A stretch of DNA of 64,000 nt from Eriocheir sinensis. Lineage: Eukaryota; Arthropoda; Malacostraca; Decapoda; Varunidae. The notes below the pieces were generated by a model, which was given only the letters and a program-made list of their open reading frames with translations, was not told the origin of the DNA and ran no database searches. The position numbers and the translations under genes are program-made. The DNA lies in NCBI RefSeq assembly GCF_024679095.1, contig NC_066513.1, forward strand, positions 7,887,804-7,951,803, in the 5' to 3' direction. Positions 30,906-41,764 of the stretch are shown piece by piece. Position 1 is the first letter of the stretch. Every line of letters begins with the position of its first letter.

Positions 30906-33312
30906 TTTTTTTTTTTTACATCAAAGGACACGGCTCAATGACAATAAGAGTACCCCAAAAAAGCCCGCTACTCGCCGCTCCTATAAAAGATAAAAGTAAA
31001 GAGTAGCCAAAAGAGAGGTCAATTTCGGGTGGAGAGGCGTCTTGATACACTCTTCTTGAAAGAGGGTAACTCATAGGCAGGAGGAAATACAGAAGAAGGA
31101 AGGCTGTTCCAGAGTTTACCAGTGAAGGGGATGAAAGAATGGAGATGCTGGTTAACTCTTGCATAAGGGGTTTGGACAGTATAGGGATAAGCATGAGTAG
31201 AAAGTCGTGTGCAGCGGGGCCGCGGGAGGGGGGGAGGCTTGCAGTTAGCACGTTCAGAAGAGCAGTCAGCGTGAACATATAGATAGAAGATAAAAAGAGA
31301 GGCGGAATTTAAGAGATAGAAGACTATCAGTAAGAGGAGTCTTATAATACCGACCTTAGACTCCACTCTGTCTAGGAGAGCTGTGTGAATGAAGCCCCCC
31401 CGCCCCCAACACGTGAGGTGCATACTCCATACAAGGGCGGAAAAGGCCCTTATAAATGGAAAGTATCTGTGCAGGGGAGAAGAACTGGCGGAGACGGTAC
31501 AGAACGCCAAGCCTAGAGGAAGCTGACTTAGTAAGAGAAGAGATATGAAGTTTCCAGTTGAGATTTTGAGTTAAGGATAGACTGAGGATGTTTAATGTTG
31601 AAGAAGGTGATAGCTGAGTGTTGTCGAAGAATAGGGGATAGATATCTGGAAGATTGTGTCGAGTGGATAGGTGGAGAAACTGTGTTTTTGAGGCGTTGAA
31701 GGACACCAGGTTCTTCTTGCCCCAATCGGAAATAATAGTAAGGTCTGAGGCTAAGCGTTCTGCAGCCTCCAGCCTGGAATCGTTTAGTTCCTGTTGAGTG
31801 GGTCTTCTATTAAAAGAAGTTGAGTAATGCAGAGTGGAGTCATCGGCGTAAGAATGGATAGGACAGTTCGTTTTGGAAAGAAGATCATTAATGAACAACA
31901 GAAAGAGAGTGGGAGATAGGACAGAGCACTGCGGGACACCACTGTTAATAGGTTTAGGGGAAGAACAGTGACCGTCTACCACAGCAGAAATAGAACGGTC
32001 AGAAAGGAAACTGGAGATAAAGGTACAGAGAGAAGGATAGAAACCGTAGGAGGGTAGTTTGGAAAGCAAAGATTTGTGCCAGACCCTATCAAAGGCTTTT
32101 GATATGTCCAGCGCAATAGCAAAGGTTTCACCGAAACGGCTAAGAGAGGATGACCAAGAATCAGTTAGGAAGGCAAGGAGATCACCAGCAGAACGCCCCT
32201 TGTGGAACCCATACTTGCGATCAGATAGAAGGTCAGAAGTGGAAAGGTGCTTTCGAATCTTTCGGTTAAGGATTGATTCAAAAGCTTTAGATAGACAAGA
32301 AAGTAAAGCTATAGGACGGTAGTTTGAGGGATTGGAACGGTCACCCTTCTTAGGCACAGGCTGTATGAAGGCATACTTCCGGCAGGAAGGAAAGGTAGAT
32401 GTTGACAGGCTGAGACGAAAGAGTTTGACCAGGCAGGGTGTCAGCCCGGAAGCACAGTTTTAAGGACAAAAGGAGGCACTCCATCAGGTCCATAAGCCTT
32501 CTGAGAGTTGAGGCTAGAGAGGGCATAGAAAACATCATTTGGAAGAATCTTAATAACAGGCATAAAGGAGTCAGAGAGGGGACGAGTAGGAGGAATATGC
32601 CCAGAATCATCCAGAGTTTAGTTTTTACAGAAAGTTTGAGAGAAGAGTTCAGCCTTAGAGATAGATAAGACGGCGGTGCTGCCGTCAGGACTAAGGAGGG
32701 GAGGGAAAGATAAAGAAGTGAAGTTGGATGAGATGTGTTTGGCTAGATGCCATAAGTCCCGGGAAGAATTAGAAAAAGCAAGGTTTTGGCATTTTCTATT
32801 TATAAGGGAGTTTTTGGTAAGTCGGAGAATAGATTTGGCACGATTCCAGGCAGGAATGTAAAGATCATGGTTAGTAGGAGTGCGAAGGCTCTGGTACCTT
32901 TTGTAAGCTGCCTCTCTATCTTTGAAAGCACGAGAACAAGCGTGATTAAACCAAGACTTTTAAGCATGAGGAGTAGAGAAAGTACGTGGTATGTATGCCT
33001 CCATTCCAGTGACAATCACCTTTGTGATGTGCTGGGCACACACAGAGGGGTCTCGCTCCTGGAAGCAGTAATCATTCCACGGAAAATCGGAAAAGTCATT
33101 CCTCAGGTCGTCCCACTGATGTGAAGCAAAATGCCAGAAGCATCTCCTCTTCGGTGGGTCCAGAGGGTGTACAGGAGCGATAGGGCAGGATACATAAATA
33201 AGGTTGTGATCGGAGGAGCCCAACGGAGAGAACAGTTTGACAGAGTAAGCAGAAGGGTAGAGGTAAGGAAGAGGTCTAGTATGTTGGGCCGCTCTCCAAG
33301 ACTGCCCAAGAC
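30906..33312 (-). mobile_element. LINE gamma (jockey-like), 5'-truncated
   Basis: The 3' end has a poly(A) tail (T run at 30907-30916). The copy runs up through reverse transcriptase (32357-31356) and linker to the endonuclease at about 33300. It interrupts intron repeat R140 exactly between TGATCCCA and GTCTGTTTGTACG, a place that is uninterrupted at 12470-12495. The edges are therefore known to within a few bases. It lies about 90 bp before exon B1 and is antisense to the host gene. Confidence 0.85.
31356..32357 (-). pseudogene. LINE gamma reverse transcriptase
   Basis: A 333-residue open frame begins MPKKGDRSNPSNYRPIALLS, then ALDISKAFDRVWHKSLLSKL, NSGVPQCSVLSPTLFLLFIN and the catalytic SYADDSTLHYS. 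The tail has YRLRQFFSPAQILSIYKG. PQGSVL has become PQCSVL. The frame degenerates after about residue 320. Upstream on the same strand, 33300-32440 holds the endonuclease and linker (SDHNLIYVSCPIAPVHPLDP) in broken frames. Confidence 0.85.
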
Positions 33313-34176
33313 TGTCTGTTTGTACGTCTGTATGTGTGTGTGGGTGGGTGAGGTGCATATGTGCGTGTGTGTGTGTGCTAACATGCTTCTGTCGTATTCA
33401 GATTCGAGGAAAGACCGAAGACGTGTATCAGCTCGGTGCTGAGTCTGAAATCATCGCCACCACGCTGGGAGGTAAGAAACCCTTCCTTTCCTTGCTTCCC
33501 CTCTTCGTGCATTCTTCTGGCAGTAGTAGTTGTCTTGTGTGTGTGTGTGTGTGTGTGTACAGTTTTGAACGTTGGTACTGTTCCTCAATCCAAATTAAAG
33601 GAAATGGTCGTAGGCTAAAGACGTGGGTTAGAGGCAAGTGCTAGAATGGATACAAGGATGGACGGGACACTTTGGCCCAGGTCTTGGTGTTGGTTTTGGA
33701 GTGAGTTTGGATAGGTTAAATTATGTATGTGCACACACGCATACACACACAAACCTGACCTAAGCAAACCTAAGGTAACTGACTCCCAAGCAAAGACCAA
33801 GACACACCATTTATTTTATTATTTTCATTTACGGCCTTTGGCGATGGTAGGCTTTCATTCTGGAGCCTGATGGTCGGCCACAGCCTTTTATGGTGCAAGC
33901 CAGTCTTTATAGTGGTGCCATCTTGCTAGGCTCATACTGGTCCTCGGAGTTCATCTCTGATCCTCATTTAGAATAATCTAGAGTCCGGGATGATAGATGG
34001 TCTTCAGGGCAGCATGTAAGTAGTCTTCGACCACTCGGTGATGACTAAAAATTGTCAGCTTGTAGCGGCGGACGTCTATTCTAACCATTAGCATTAGAGC
34101 AAGGTGCTCATTATGACTCAGCGCATTCATCTAACAATGCAGAGGAAAGGTGACTCCTATTATGCCTCATCTGCAG
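33313..34176 (+). repeat. FN3-module segmental duplicate, copy 2
   Basis: This is the continuous version of the ancestral unit: (TG)n, exon B1, (TG)n at 33536-33559, the AATGGATACAAGGATGGACG landmark, GTCGGCCACAGCCTTTTATGG, then exon A2. B to A distance is about 0.7 kb here and in copy 3, against 5.4 kb in copy 1. Confidence 0.82.
33402..33471 (+). CDS. FN3 module exon B1
   Basis: This 70-nt exon lies between TGTCGTATTCAG and GTAAGAAAC and encodes IRGKTEDVYQLG then [11 protein letters not shown], finishing the FN3 domain begun by A1. It enters in phase 0 and leaves in phase 1. (TG)n lies within 40 nt before the acceptor. The first six residues after the junction differ most from B0 and B2 (TEDVYQ against NIGVDE and NKGVDQ), where an FN3 F-G loop would lie. 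Confidence 0.83.
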
Positions 34177-34400
34177 AACCTGGGAAAGTGACAAGTCTGC
34201 GAATGGAAGAGGCACACGGGACTTCCCTGCTGGTGACTTGGGATAACCCAATGGATAGCCCCCTTAATGAAGAGCTTGAGTCCTTCATAGTGTCCTGGGG
34301 AGTACAAGGAGAGGCCACAGGATGGAAACACCTAACGGTGGGACTACAGAAAAGATTTCTTATAAACCACCTTCAACGCAACACTTCATACACCATCAAG
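34177..34400 (+). CDS. FN3 module exon A2
   Basis: This 224-nt exon lies between CATCTGCAG and GTTAGTA. With the preceding G it encodes EPGKVTSLRMEEAHGTSLLV through FLINHLQRNTSYTIK. It keeps the FN3 core Trp (LLVTWDN) and the strand-F Tyr. By hand count 61 of 75 residues match A3. Differences cluster in NPMDSPLNEE, KHL and the QRNTS turn. The frame is open and joins B2 10 kb downstream. Confidence 0.85.
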
Positions 34401-34752
34401 GTTAGTATATATTTACCTAGTTGTGTTTAGTTATATTTGTTTTATACGGGGTAGAAAGCTACGCTCGTACTGTCTGTCTCTTTATCTACTATAATCCAAA
34501 TTGGCCTTAAATTCATGAATCGTCTTTGCGTGGACCAAATTTTTCCAGGCCGCTGCAGGCTCTTGATTCTGTTGTATTTCATACTATTATCTTCTTTGAC
34601 CCCTTTTTCATCCCGATCAGCAACCTATATACTGTAATCAGATCTCCTCTTCCTCCCCTATGTTCCAGTGTTGGTAGGTTCAACTGATTCAATCTCTCTT
34701 CATATGTTAAATCTCTTAGTCCTGGAACAAGCTTTGTTGCTGCTCTTTGAAT
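34401..34752 (-). mobile_element. LINE delta relic in FN3 intron, copy 2
   Basis: CATGAATCGTCTTTGCGTGG and the downstream ACATATGAAGAGAGATTGAA (- strand) match the relics after A1 and A3. It is cut at 34752 by the beta-type LINE and its last part is not found again in this copy. Confidence 0.7.
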
Positions 34753-34972
34753 CCTAGGTGCCGAATATAACTTTTACAGTAAGGCCTTCAGCACGAACAA
34801 CATACTTCAGTCCCTTTGCTCACAAGAACACGTCCAGTTCGCTAACTTGTGGCACAATTTTTTTACTACGTTTCGGACTTGTTCCTTGCCGATGGCATCC
34901 ACTTAAACCCTGTTGCAGCAGCCCGTTTCGGGAGGCTGCTCTGTGACCAAGTGGCTCTTTGAAAGTAAAAAA
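34753..34972 (+). pseudogene. LINE beta-type ORF1 esterase end
   Basis: The frame contains FLADGIHLNPVAAARFGRLL, the block V (Asp-x2-His) end of an SGNH esterase. Blocks I and III are absent because the copy is 5'-truncated or degraded. Confidence 0.6.
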
Positions 34973-35119
34973 ACGCCAAGGTGAGAACACCAGCAGCTCC
35001 TCCGTGAGGGAGCACTCAATCCGCGCAACCCCCCGACTCGAATCACATTAAAGCTTGAACATGAAAGAAAGTAAAGTAACTGCTAGTAAAGAAAATGTGC
35101 CAGATATCAGAGAGCGAAT

Positions 35120-35711
35120 TTCGTAAGACTCCGTCTTCCTACGTAACAAATTTGAAGACTTTAAAGCACTCGCAGCTACAAATCATTATAACATCATCGG
35201 AGTCACAGAATCTTGGATAGACACTTCAAATAGAGATTTCATTTCGGAATATAGATTACCGGGTTATACCATTTTTAGTCATGAAGGAGAGAACAGACAG
35301 GGTGGAGGCGTTATCTTATATATCCACAACTCTCTCCAACCAGTATCCGTGAAAACAGATTTTATAACCAATGTGGACACGGTCTTCATTGAAATTAAAA
35401 ATAAGTTTTGTAAAATGGTAGTTGAACTAATCTATAGACCGCCAGGGCAGACTCTTGATATCGACCACGCATTATGTGAATAAATATTAGAAACAAGTAG
35501 CAGTTGCGAGGCAGTAATTCTGGGTGACTTTAACTTGCCAGTGAAATGATGGAGCGAACTGTTGAACTCTCATACAGTGCTAGATCTGTTCACAAATTTA
35601 TTAGAAAGTGATGTACATCAACAGGTTCAGGAACCAATTCGGGAAAATAATATACTTGATCTTATATTTTCAATGACAGCTGATCTAGTTAACGAAGTAA
35701 ATGTTAACATA
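35120..35711 (+). pseudogene. LINE beta-type endonuclease, first part
   Basis: ATNHYNIIGVTESWIDTSN, FSHEGENRQGGGVILYIHNS, ELIYRPPGQT, AVILGDFNLPV and ENNILDLIF follow in order, with two in-frame stops (about 35480 and 35545). TESW, GGGV and GDFN are standard motifs of the apurinic-type endonuclease. Confidence 0.78.
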
Positions 35712-35779
35712 AGAAGAACATAAGAACGTAAGGAGTCTGCAAGAGGCCGGTTGGCCTATACAAGGCAGCTCCTGTACAC

Positions 35780-36376
35780 TCAACCCCACCTTACCTCACC
35801 ATCCATGGCTTTATCTAACCTCTTTTTTAATGTATGTACGGTATTGGCACCCACAACACGGCTCCCAAGCCTGTTCCATTCGTCCACCACTCTATTGGTG
35901 AACCAATTCTTGCCTGTGTCTTTGTTAAATCTGAATTTGTCTGACTTAAAACCATTGCTACGCGTCCTACCTGGCTCTTTTACTATCAAAATCTTATTGA
36001 CATCCCCTTTATTAAAGCCCTTCATCCATTTACAGACTTCGATCAAGTCTCCTCGCAACCTTCGCTTTTCTAGAGAGTGTAGATTTAACTGCTTCAGCCT
36101 GTCTTCATAAGGCAAGTTTCTCACCCCCTGAATCATCATTGTCATCCTCCTCTGTACAGATTCTAACATCTTGATATCCATTCTATAGTAGGGGGACCAG
36201 AACTGAACTGCATAATCGAGATGAGGTCTAACTAGTCCTAAGTAAAGTTTGAGGATGACTTCAGCACTCCTATTGCTTACGCTCCTTGAGATGAAACCAA
36301 GTACTCTGTTTGCCCGATTTTTAGCCTGAATGCGTTGAGCCGTGGGACGGAGGTCAGCGCTCACTAGGACTCCTAA
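35780..36376 (-). pseudogene. LINE alpha reverse transcriptase, tail
   Basis: The frame reads GVLVSADLRPTAQRIQAKNR, RPHLDYAVQFWSPYYRMDIK, RRMTMMIQGVRNLP and RTRSNGFKSDKFRF. This is the C-terminal part of the same protein as 41133-41738, separated by the transposon. Confidence 0.83.
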
Positions 36377-36429
36377 AGGGGCCTTCCCACATTGGAAACT
36401 TTTGATGGAAACTCCACCGTGACCCCAGT

Positions 36430-36760
36430 GCAACTAGTTGCAGCGGTGTTACAGCGGTGTTTCCTCCCAAGTCACAACGGTGTTTCCATGAGTCACGCCG
36501 GAGTCACGCCGGTGTTTCCATTGTTTCCACGAGTAGCGTCTTGATGGAAACTTTTTTGAACTGTCCAAAAAAGTCACAGCGGAGTCACGCCGGTGTTTCC
36601 GTGGGCCCGTGTCACGGCGGAGTCACAGCGGAGTTACAACGGAGTCACCACGGAGTTTCCTCGTACACCACGCTGTCACAGCGGTGTTGCAGCGGTGTTT
36701 CCATGATGGTGGAGGAAAACGCGTTGTAACACCGGGGTGACTCTGCTGCAACTGTGGAAA
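36430..36760. repeat. Left subterminal short-repeat region of Harbinger element
   Basis: Irregular repeats of CAGCGGTGTT, GAGTCACGCCGG and GGTGTTTCC types. Orientation flips near 36710-36725, after which the complementary words form the 53-bp array. Similar words fill 40400-40860 at the other end. Confidence 0.85.
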
Positions 36761-36805
36761 CACCGCCGTGACACCCCTGCAACACCGGCGTGACTCCGTT
36801 ACAAC

Positions 36806-37430
36806 TATGGAAACACCGCCGTAACACCACTACAACACCACCGTGACTCAGTTGTAACTATGGAAACACCGCCGTGACACCACTACAACACCACCGTGAC
36901 TCAGTTGTAACTATGGAAACACCGCCGTGACACCACTACAACACCACCGTGACTCAGTTGTAACTATGGAAACACCGCCGTGACACCCCTCCAACACCCC
37001 CGTGACTCAGTTGTAACTATGGAAACACCGCCGTGACACCACTACAACACCACCGTGACTCAGTTGTAACTATGGAAACACCGCCGTAACACCACTACAA
37101 CACCACCGTGACTCAGTTGTAACTATGGAAACACCGCCGTGACACCACTACAACACCACCGTGACTCAGTTGTAACTATGGAAACACCGCCGTAACACCA
37201 CTACAACACCACCGTGACTCAGTTGTAACTATGGAAACACCGCCGTAACACCACTACAACACCACCGTGACTCAGTTGTAACTATGGAAACACCGCCGTG
37301 ACACCCCTGCAACACCGGCGTGACTCCGTTACAACTATGGAAACACCGCCGTAACACCACTACAACACCACCGTGACTCAGTTGTAACTATGGAAACACC
37401 GCCGTGACACCACTACAACTCCTCCTACCT
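36806..37430. repeat. 53-bp tandem array, twelve units
   Basis: Units start TATGGAAACACCGCCGT at 36806 and every 53 bp thereafter up to 37389 with no change of period. Each contains ACACCACTACAACACC and GTGACTCAGTTGTAAC. A variant unit (GCAACACCGGCGTGACTCC) occurs just before 36806 and again before 37336, ten units apart, which suggests an older ten-unit duplication. It lies wholly inside the Harbinger element. Confidence 0.93.
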
Positions 37431-37493
37431 CTTATCAGAGAGTTGTGGGTGCAGTCGGATACGATAAAAGTGTAACCTCCAGGTTTGGCAAGG

Positions 37494-37595
37494 AAGTTAG
37501 CCCGTTTCGGACACCCCCCTCTCTCCCGACCGCTCAACCAATAGCTTTCGCGACCTGGTCATGACCTGACCTGAATGGCTGGATGACATATAATG

Positions 37596-37634
<39 letters not shown>

Positions 37635-37747
37635 ACCCACCTCTCCCCGCTAATCCCCCTACTCAGATAGACACACCTGCACCCATATATCTGTCCGTCT
37701 CCCTTCCTCACACATTAACGCGAAGACATCTCCAATACCCCTACACA

Positions 37748-37802
<55 letters not shown>

Positions 37803-37963
37803 AAAAGTATTTCTTCAAAGTGCTGTTCATCTTTACATTCATTAGTGAATAGAAATATACACATCCTTTTTACCATATACTTGCTGAATATTATATGAGT
37901 TTCATACGCTTACAATGTAGTACAATAAAATGTTTAACATACAAATTGATACAAATAGATGGC

Positions 37964-38024
<61 letters not shown>

Positions 38025-38217
38025 ACACACACACTCCGTTTATTACTTGAGATAATTATTAGAAAAGCTACATGTGTATACACTGCAATATAAAAAAAAG
38101 TTTATTATATAACTTAAGTTAGCCCGTTTCGGACACCCCCCTCTCTCCCGACCGCTCAACCAATAGCTTTCGCGACCTGGTCATGACCTGACCTGAATGG
38201 CTGGATGACATATAATG

Positions 38218-38260
<43 letters not shown>

Positions 38261-38373
38261 ACCCACCTCTCCCCGCTAATCCCCCTACTCAGATAGACAC
38301 ACCTGCACCCATATATCTGTCCGTCTCCCTTCCTCACACATTAACGCGAAGACATCTCCAATACCCCTACACA

Positions 38374-38418
<45 letters not shown>

Positions 38419-38579
38419 AAAAGTATTTCTTCAAAGTGCTGTTCATCTTTACATTTATTAGCGAATAGAAATATACACAACCTTTTTACCATATACTTGC
38501 TGAATATTAGATGAGTTTCATACGCTTACAATGTAGTACAATAAAATGTTTAACATACAAATTGATACAAATAGATGGC

Positions 38580-38670
<91 letters not shown>

Positions 38671-38750
38671 CGTTTATTACTTGAGATAATTATTAGAAAA
38701 GCTACATGTGTATACACTGCAATATAAAAAAAAGTTTATTATATAACTTA
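37494..38750. repeat. 622-bp tandem duplication with (TC)n and (AC)n
   Basis: Copies 37494-38115 and 38116-38750 both start AAGTTAGCCCGTTTCGG and end TTATTATATAACTTA. They are almost identical outside the microsatellites: (TC)n at 37600-37631 and 38220-38256, (AC)n at 37748-37800, 37966-38034, 38376-38416 and 38582-38668. No coding frame is visible. It lies inside the Harbinger element, where the usual second gene might be expected. Confidence 0.9.
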
Positions 38751-38899
38751 CTTTATTAAAGAGTAGCAATACACACACATTATCTCTAATTACTTTATGA
38801 AATATTAAAAGAACTTTATATTTATTTATCTTTAGAACTCAGTACAACAGTTGCACTTCATGACATGTTGTCTTGCCAATGGACTCTACCTGCAGGCGA

Positions 38900-40332
38900 G
38901 TTATAGTACTCCTTCAAGTATTCCCTTAGTCTTTCCTGACGCAGTTGAAGTGTTCCTGACGAGAGGTTCCACTGGTACAAGGTTATCCCCTCCTCTCCAC
39001 TGGCCTGGTCTCACTTCGTGTGTTTCTGGGTCTTCCACGTCAATCTGCCTGGAATGTTCGGTAGGGTATCTCATTTGTAATAGGTTATGGAGGCAGCAAA
39101 CAGCCATAACCACCGACTCTACGTTCTTCGGAAGTAAGGGGATTGTTGAAAGAAGACACCAGAATCTGGAATGGAAGTAATAAATATAGAAAAATACGGA
39201 ACACTTGAAAATAATCAAACGACATAAAGTAACACTAATAGGTAGTTGCCAAATTTTATGTTCATAAAATACATAGGTACATTACTTTCATTACAAACAT
39301 AAACACAATTTTAGGAGGGAGATCCACAGTAATTAAACTTACCTGCTTGACATAATTCCAAAGGCATTTTCAACTACCCTTTTGCCCTGGACAGTCTGTA
39401 GCTGAAGATACGTTCTTCTTGGCTCATGTGCCTGCGCTGAAAGGGCTTCATCTTCCACGTTCGGAGAGCGAAAGCATCATCGGCCACCAAATGATAGTGA
39501 ACTGGCTTGTTGTCGTTTGGCAGGGGTTCAGGATCAGGTAAGTCAATTGTGCTCGCTTCTAGAGCCTAACAGAGTTACGTGTCAGAAAAAAACCACCACC
39601 ATCAGATGAATGACCATAAGCCCCGACGTCCACGTACAGGAATTTATAATCAGCATCTACCAACCCCAACAGTACAATGGAGTGGAATCCCTTATAGTTA
39701 AAGTATAGAAACCCGCCTGAAGGAGGACACCTTATGGCCACATGTTTGCCATCCAGGGCACCCATGGTGTGGTGAAAGTCCCACCGGCTTGAAAACTCTT
39801 TGGCAATCTTCTTCCATTCCTCGAGATTTTTAGGGCATGGCATTGCTTCTTCCAAGTACTCGCTGATTATTGCCTCACAGGTCTCTGAAATGATCTTGCT
39901 TATTGTGTTAGGGGCCGTTCTTAAACCATACGACAGGCTTTTGTAGCTGTCTCCTGTAGCAAGATAACGTAGTGTTATTGCCGGGCGCATCCCAGGTTCA
40001 AGTGCCTTTCTCCAGAATGCGTCCTTCTTCTCAATCCTATGCGTAATCCTTGAGACCACTTCGTCAAACAGTTCTTTGGGCATCCGCAGGTAGTTCTTAT
40101 AGCTATGGGTGTCTTCGAGAGAGAGTTCTTGGATTAAATGATCATAATGGCCAAACTCTTGTCGCCTCAAAAGCCACTGCCTCGTCCAGTACGACCTTTT
40201 CTTTTGCTTCTTTCTTGATTTTTTTTCCCGCAGTTCCATTAAGACATGATCTGTCTCGATCTCCTCTGCTAGAAGGTCCAACTCCACTTGTAACAATTCT
40301 ATTTCAGGGCAAGGCGACACCATCCCGCACAC
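38900..40332 (-). pseudogene. Harbinger DDE transposase
   Basis: The first frame (40332-39559, 257 residues) has a Glu/Lys-rich start, then RRQEFGHYDHLIQELSLED, ALEPGMRPAITLRYLATGDS, the first Asp in MGALDGKHVAI and the second in LYVDVGAYGHSSDGG. A frameshift at about 39565 leads to ALEASTIDLPDPEPL and ADDAFALRTWKMKP. A second, at about 39385, precedes VVENAFGIMSS with the catalytic Glu. A GT-AG intron seems to run from 39342 to 39180, after which FWCLLSTIPLLPKNVESVVM closes the protein. The DDE set is complete but the two frame breaks make this copy inactive. Confidence 0.85.
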
Positions 40333-40394
40333 GTGAAATCACACACTCTCAGGCACAGACGTATGTGGAATGAAAGGAACATACTCGACCTTCT

Positions 40395-40860
40395 CCATTT
40401 TGTAGTTTACAGCGAAGTCACGGCGGAGTCACAGTGGTGTTTCAGCAGTGTCGCACTAGTTGCAGCGGTGTTACAGCGGTGTCACAGCCGTGTCACGTCG
40501 GTGTCACGGCGGTGTTGCGGCGGAGACACAACGATGTTTCCATGACCAAAGTTACGGCGGAGTCACGGCGCTGTTTCCACAGTTGCAACGATGTTGTAGC
40601 GGTGTTACAGCGGTGTCACGTCGGTGTTGCAGCGGTGTCACGGCGGTGTAACAGCGGAGTCACAGCGATGTTTCCATGACCAAAGTTACGGCGGAGTCAC
40701 CACGTTGTTTTCTCACAGTTGCAGCGGTGTCACAACGGTGTAACGGCGGTGTTACAGCGGAGTCACGGTGGAGTCACGCCGTAGTTACAACGCAATTTCC
40801 ATGGCCAAAGTCACGGCGGAGTTTCCGTGGGCCCGTGTTGCAACGGAGTCACCACGGAGT
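40395..40860. repeat. Right subterminal short-repeat region of Harbinger element
   Basis: CACGGCGGAGTCAC, CAGCGGTGTTAC and GATGTTTCCATGACCAAAG words repeat irregularly, with a longer period of about 125 bp marked by ATGACCAAAGTTACGGCGGA at 40542 and 40676. Open frames here follow the repeats and are not genes. Confidence 0.85.
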
Positions 40861-41132
40861 TTCCATCAAAAGTTTCCTATGTGGGAAGGCCCCTTAAGTC
40901 TCTCTCACGCCCAGACTTGCTTAGAGGAGTGCCATTTAAGGAGTAATTGTGTGAGGGGTTATTCCTACCTACACTCAGAATGTTACACTTCCCGACATTG
41001 AATTCCATCTGCCACTTCCCCGCCCAATCATTTACACTACTAATTCCTGTGTCCAAGTCATTGCTGTAAATAATAAAAAGCAGAGGACCCAGCACCGACC
41101 CTTGTGGGACTCCACTCGTAACACTGCCCCAT

Positions 41133-41738
41133 TCAGATTTTTTTACCATTGATTTGCACTCTCTGCTTCCTACCATTAAGCCACGCCCTGATCCAGTTCA
41201 AAACTTTCCCATCTATGCCGTGAGCCTGTAATTTTAGTAATAGCCGGTGATGGGGAACTTTGTCGAACGCTTTACTGGAATCTAGATACAATATGTCATA
41301 GTTTTCATCTCGGTCAACCGCCTCGATTACTTTAGTGTAGAAGGACAGCAGGTTAGTAGGGCAAGACCTACCCTTTGTGAACCCATGCTGTGAATCATGA
41401 ATTAAATTATGCTTTTCTAGATAGTCCCGAATGCTCCCAGCTATAATTGACTTCAACATTTTTCCTACAACTGATGTTAAGCTAATTGGGCGATAATTTG
41501 AGGTGGCTGACTTGTCTCCCTTTTTGAAAATCGGCGTCACATTAGCTACTTTCCATTGATTAGGCACATACACAGAATTTACCGACATCTTAAAGTTATC
41601 GGTAAGCGGGCCACTGAGGACCTCCTTGCACTCTTTCAGCACCCTTGGGAATACTTCGTCTGGGCCCGGTGATTTGTTTTTCTTCAACCTACTAATTACA
41701 TCCTGGACTACTTGCCTAGTGATGATCTCATCCCTCAA
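41133..41738 (-). pseudogene. LINE alpha reverse transcriptase, fingers and palm
   Basis: The 201-residue frame holds RLKKNKSPGPDEVFPRVLKE, NVTPIFKKGDKSATSNYRPI, IHDSQHGFTKGRSCPTNLLS and LDSSKAFDKVPHHRLLLKL, ending at VQINGKKI where a frame change leads to 41176-40898 (GVPQGSVLGPLLFIIYSNDL). Confidence 0.83.
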
Positions 41739-41764
41739 CTTCTCGTTCTCTCCGCCCAGTTTTT

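Larger units (their letters stand above)
36377..40894 (-). mobile_element. PIF/Harbinger transposon with subterminal repeat arrays
   Basis: A 4.5-kb element has inverted ends AGGGGCCTTCCCACATTGG (36377) and CCTATGTGGGAAGGCCCCT (ending 40894). The target duplication TAA is at 36374-36376 and 40895-40897. With the element removed, the alpha LINE reads CTCCTAAGTCTC as expected from 20910-20940. It carries a Harbinger transposase gene (about 38900-40332), a 53-bp array, a 622-bp tandem duplication, and short GGTGT/GGAGT-type repeats at both ends (36430-36760 and 40400-40860). The MADF/Myb-like second gene usual in this superfamily was not found. Confidence 0.88.
35712..41764 (-). mobile_element. 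LINE alpha, split by a Harbinger transposon
   Basis: The - strand pieces are reverse transcriptase front (41738-41133), middle (41176-40898) and tail (36376-35780), with a 3' end AAGAACATAAGAACG at 35712. The Harbinger element at 36377-40894 splits RERDL from GVLVSADLRPT. A second defect is an internal deletion between DLDTGISS and VNDWAGKW that removes the catalytic FADD. The copy sits inside the beta-type LINE. Confidence 0.8.

Noticed and set aside
36457..36729. Possible repeat protein genes at 36457-36729 and 40434-41001
   Set aside because: The frames follow the Harbinger subterminal repeats, are open on several frames at once and have no start context.
36806..37430. CRISPR array
   Set aside because: Units are contiguous 53-bp repeats with no unique spacers, lie inside a eukaryotic DNA transposon, and no cas genes are present.
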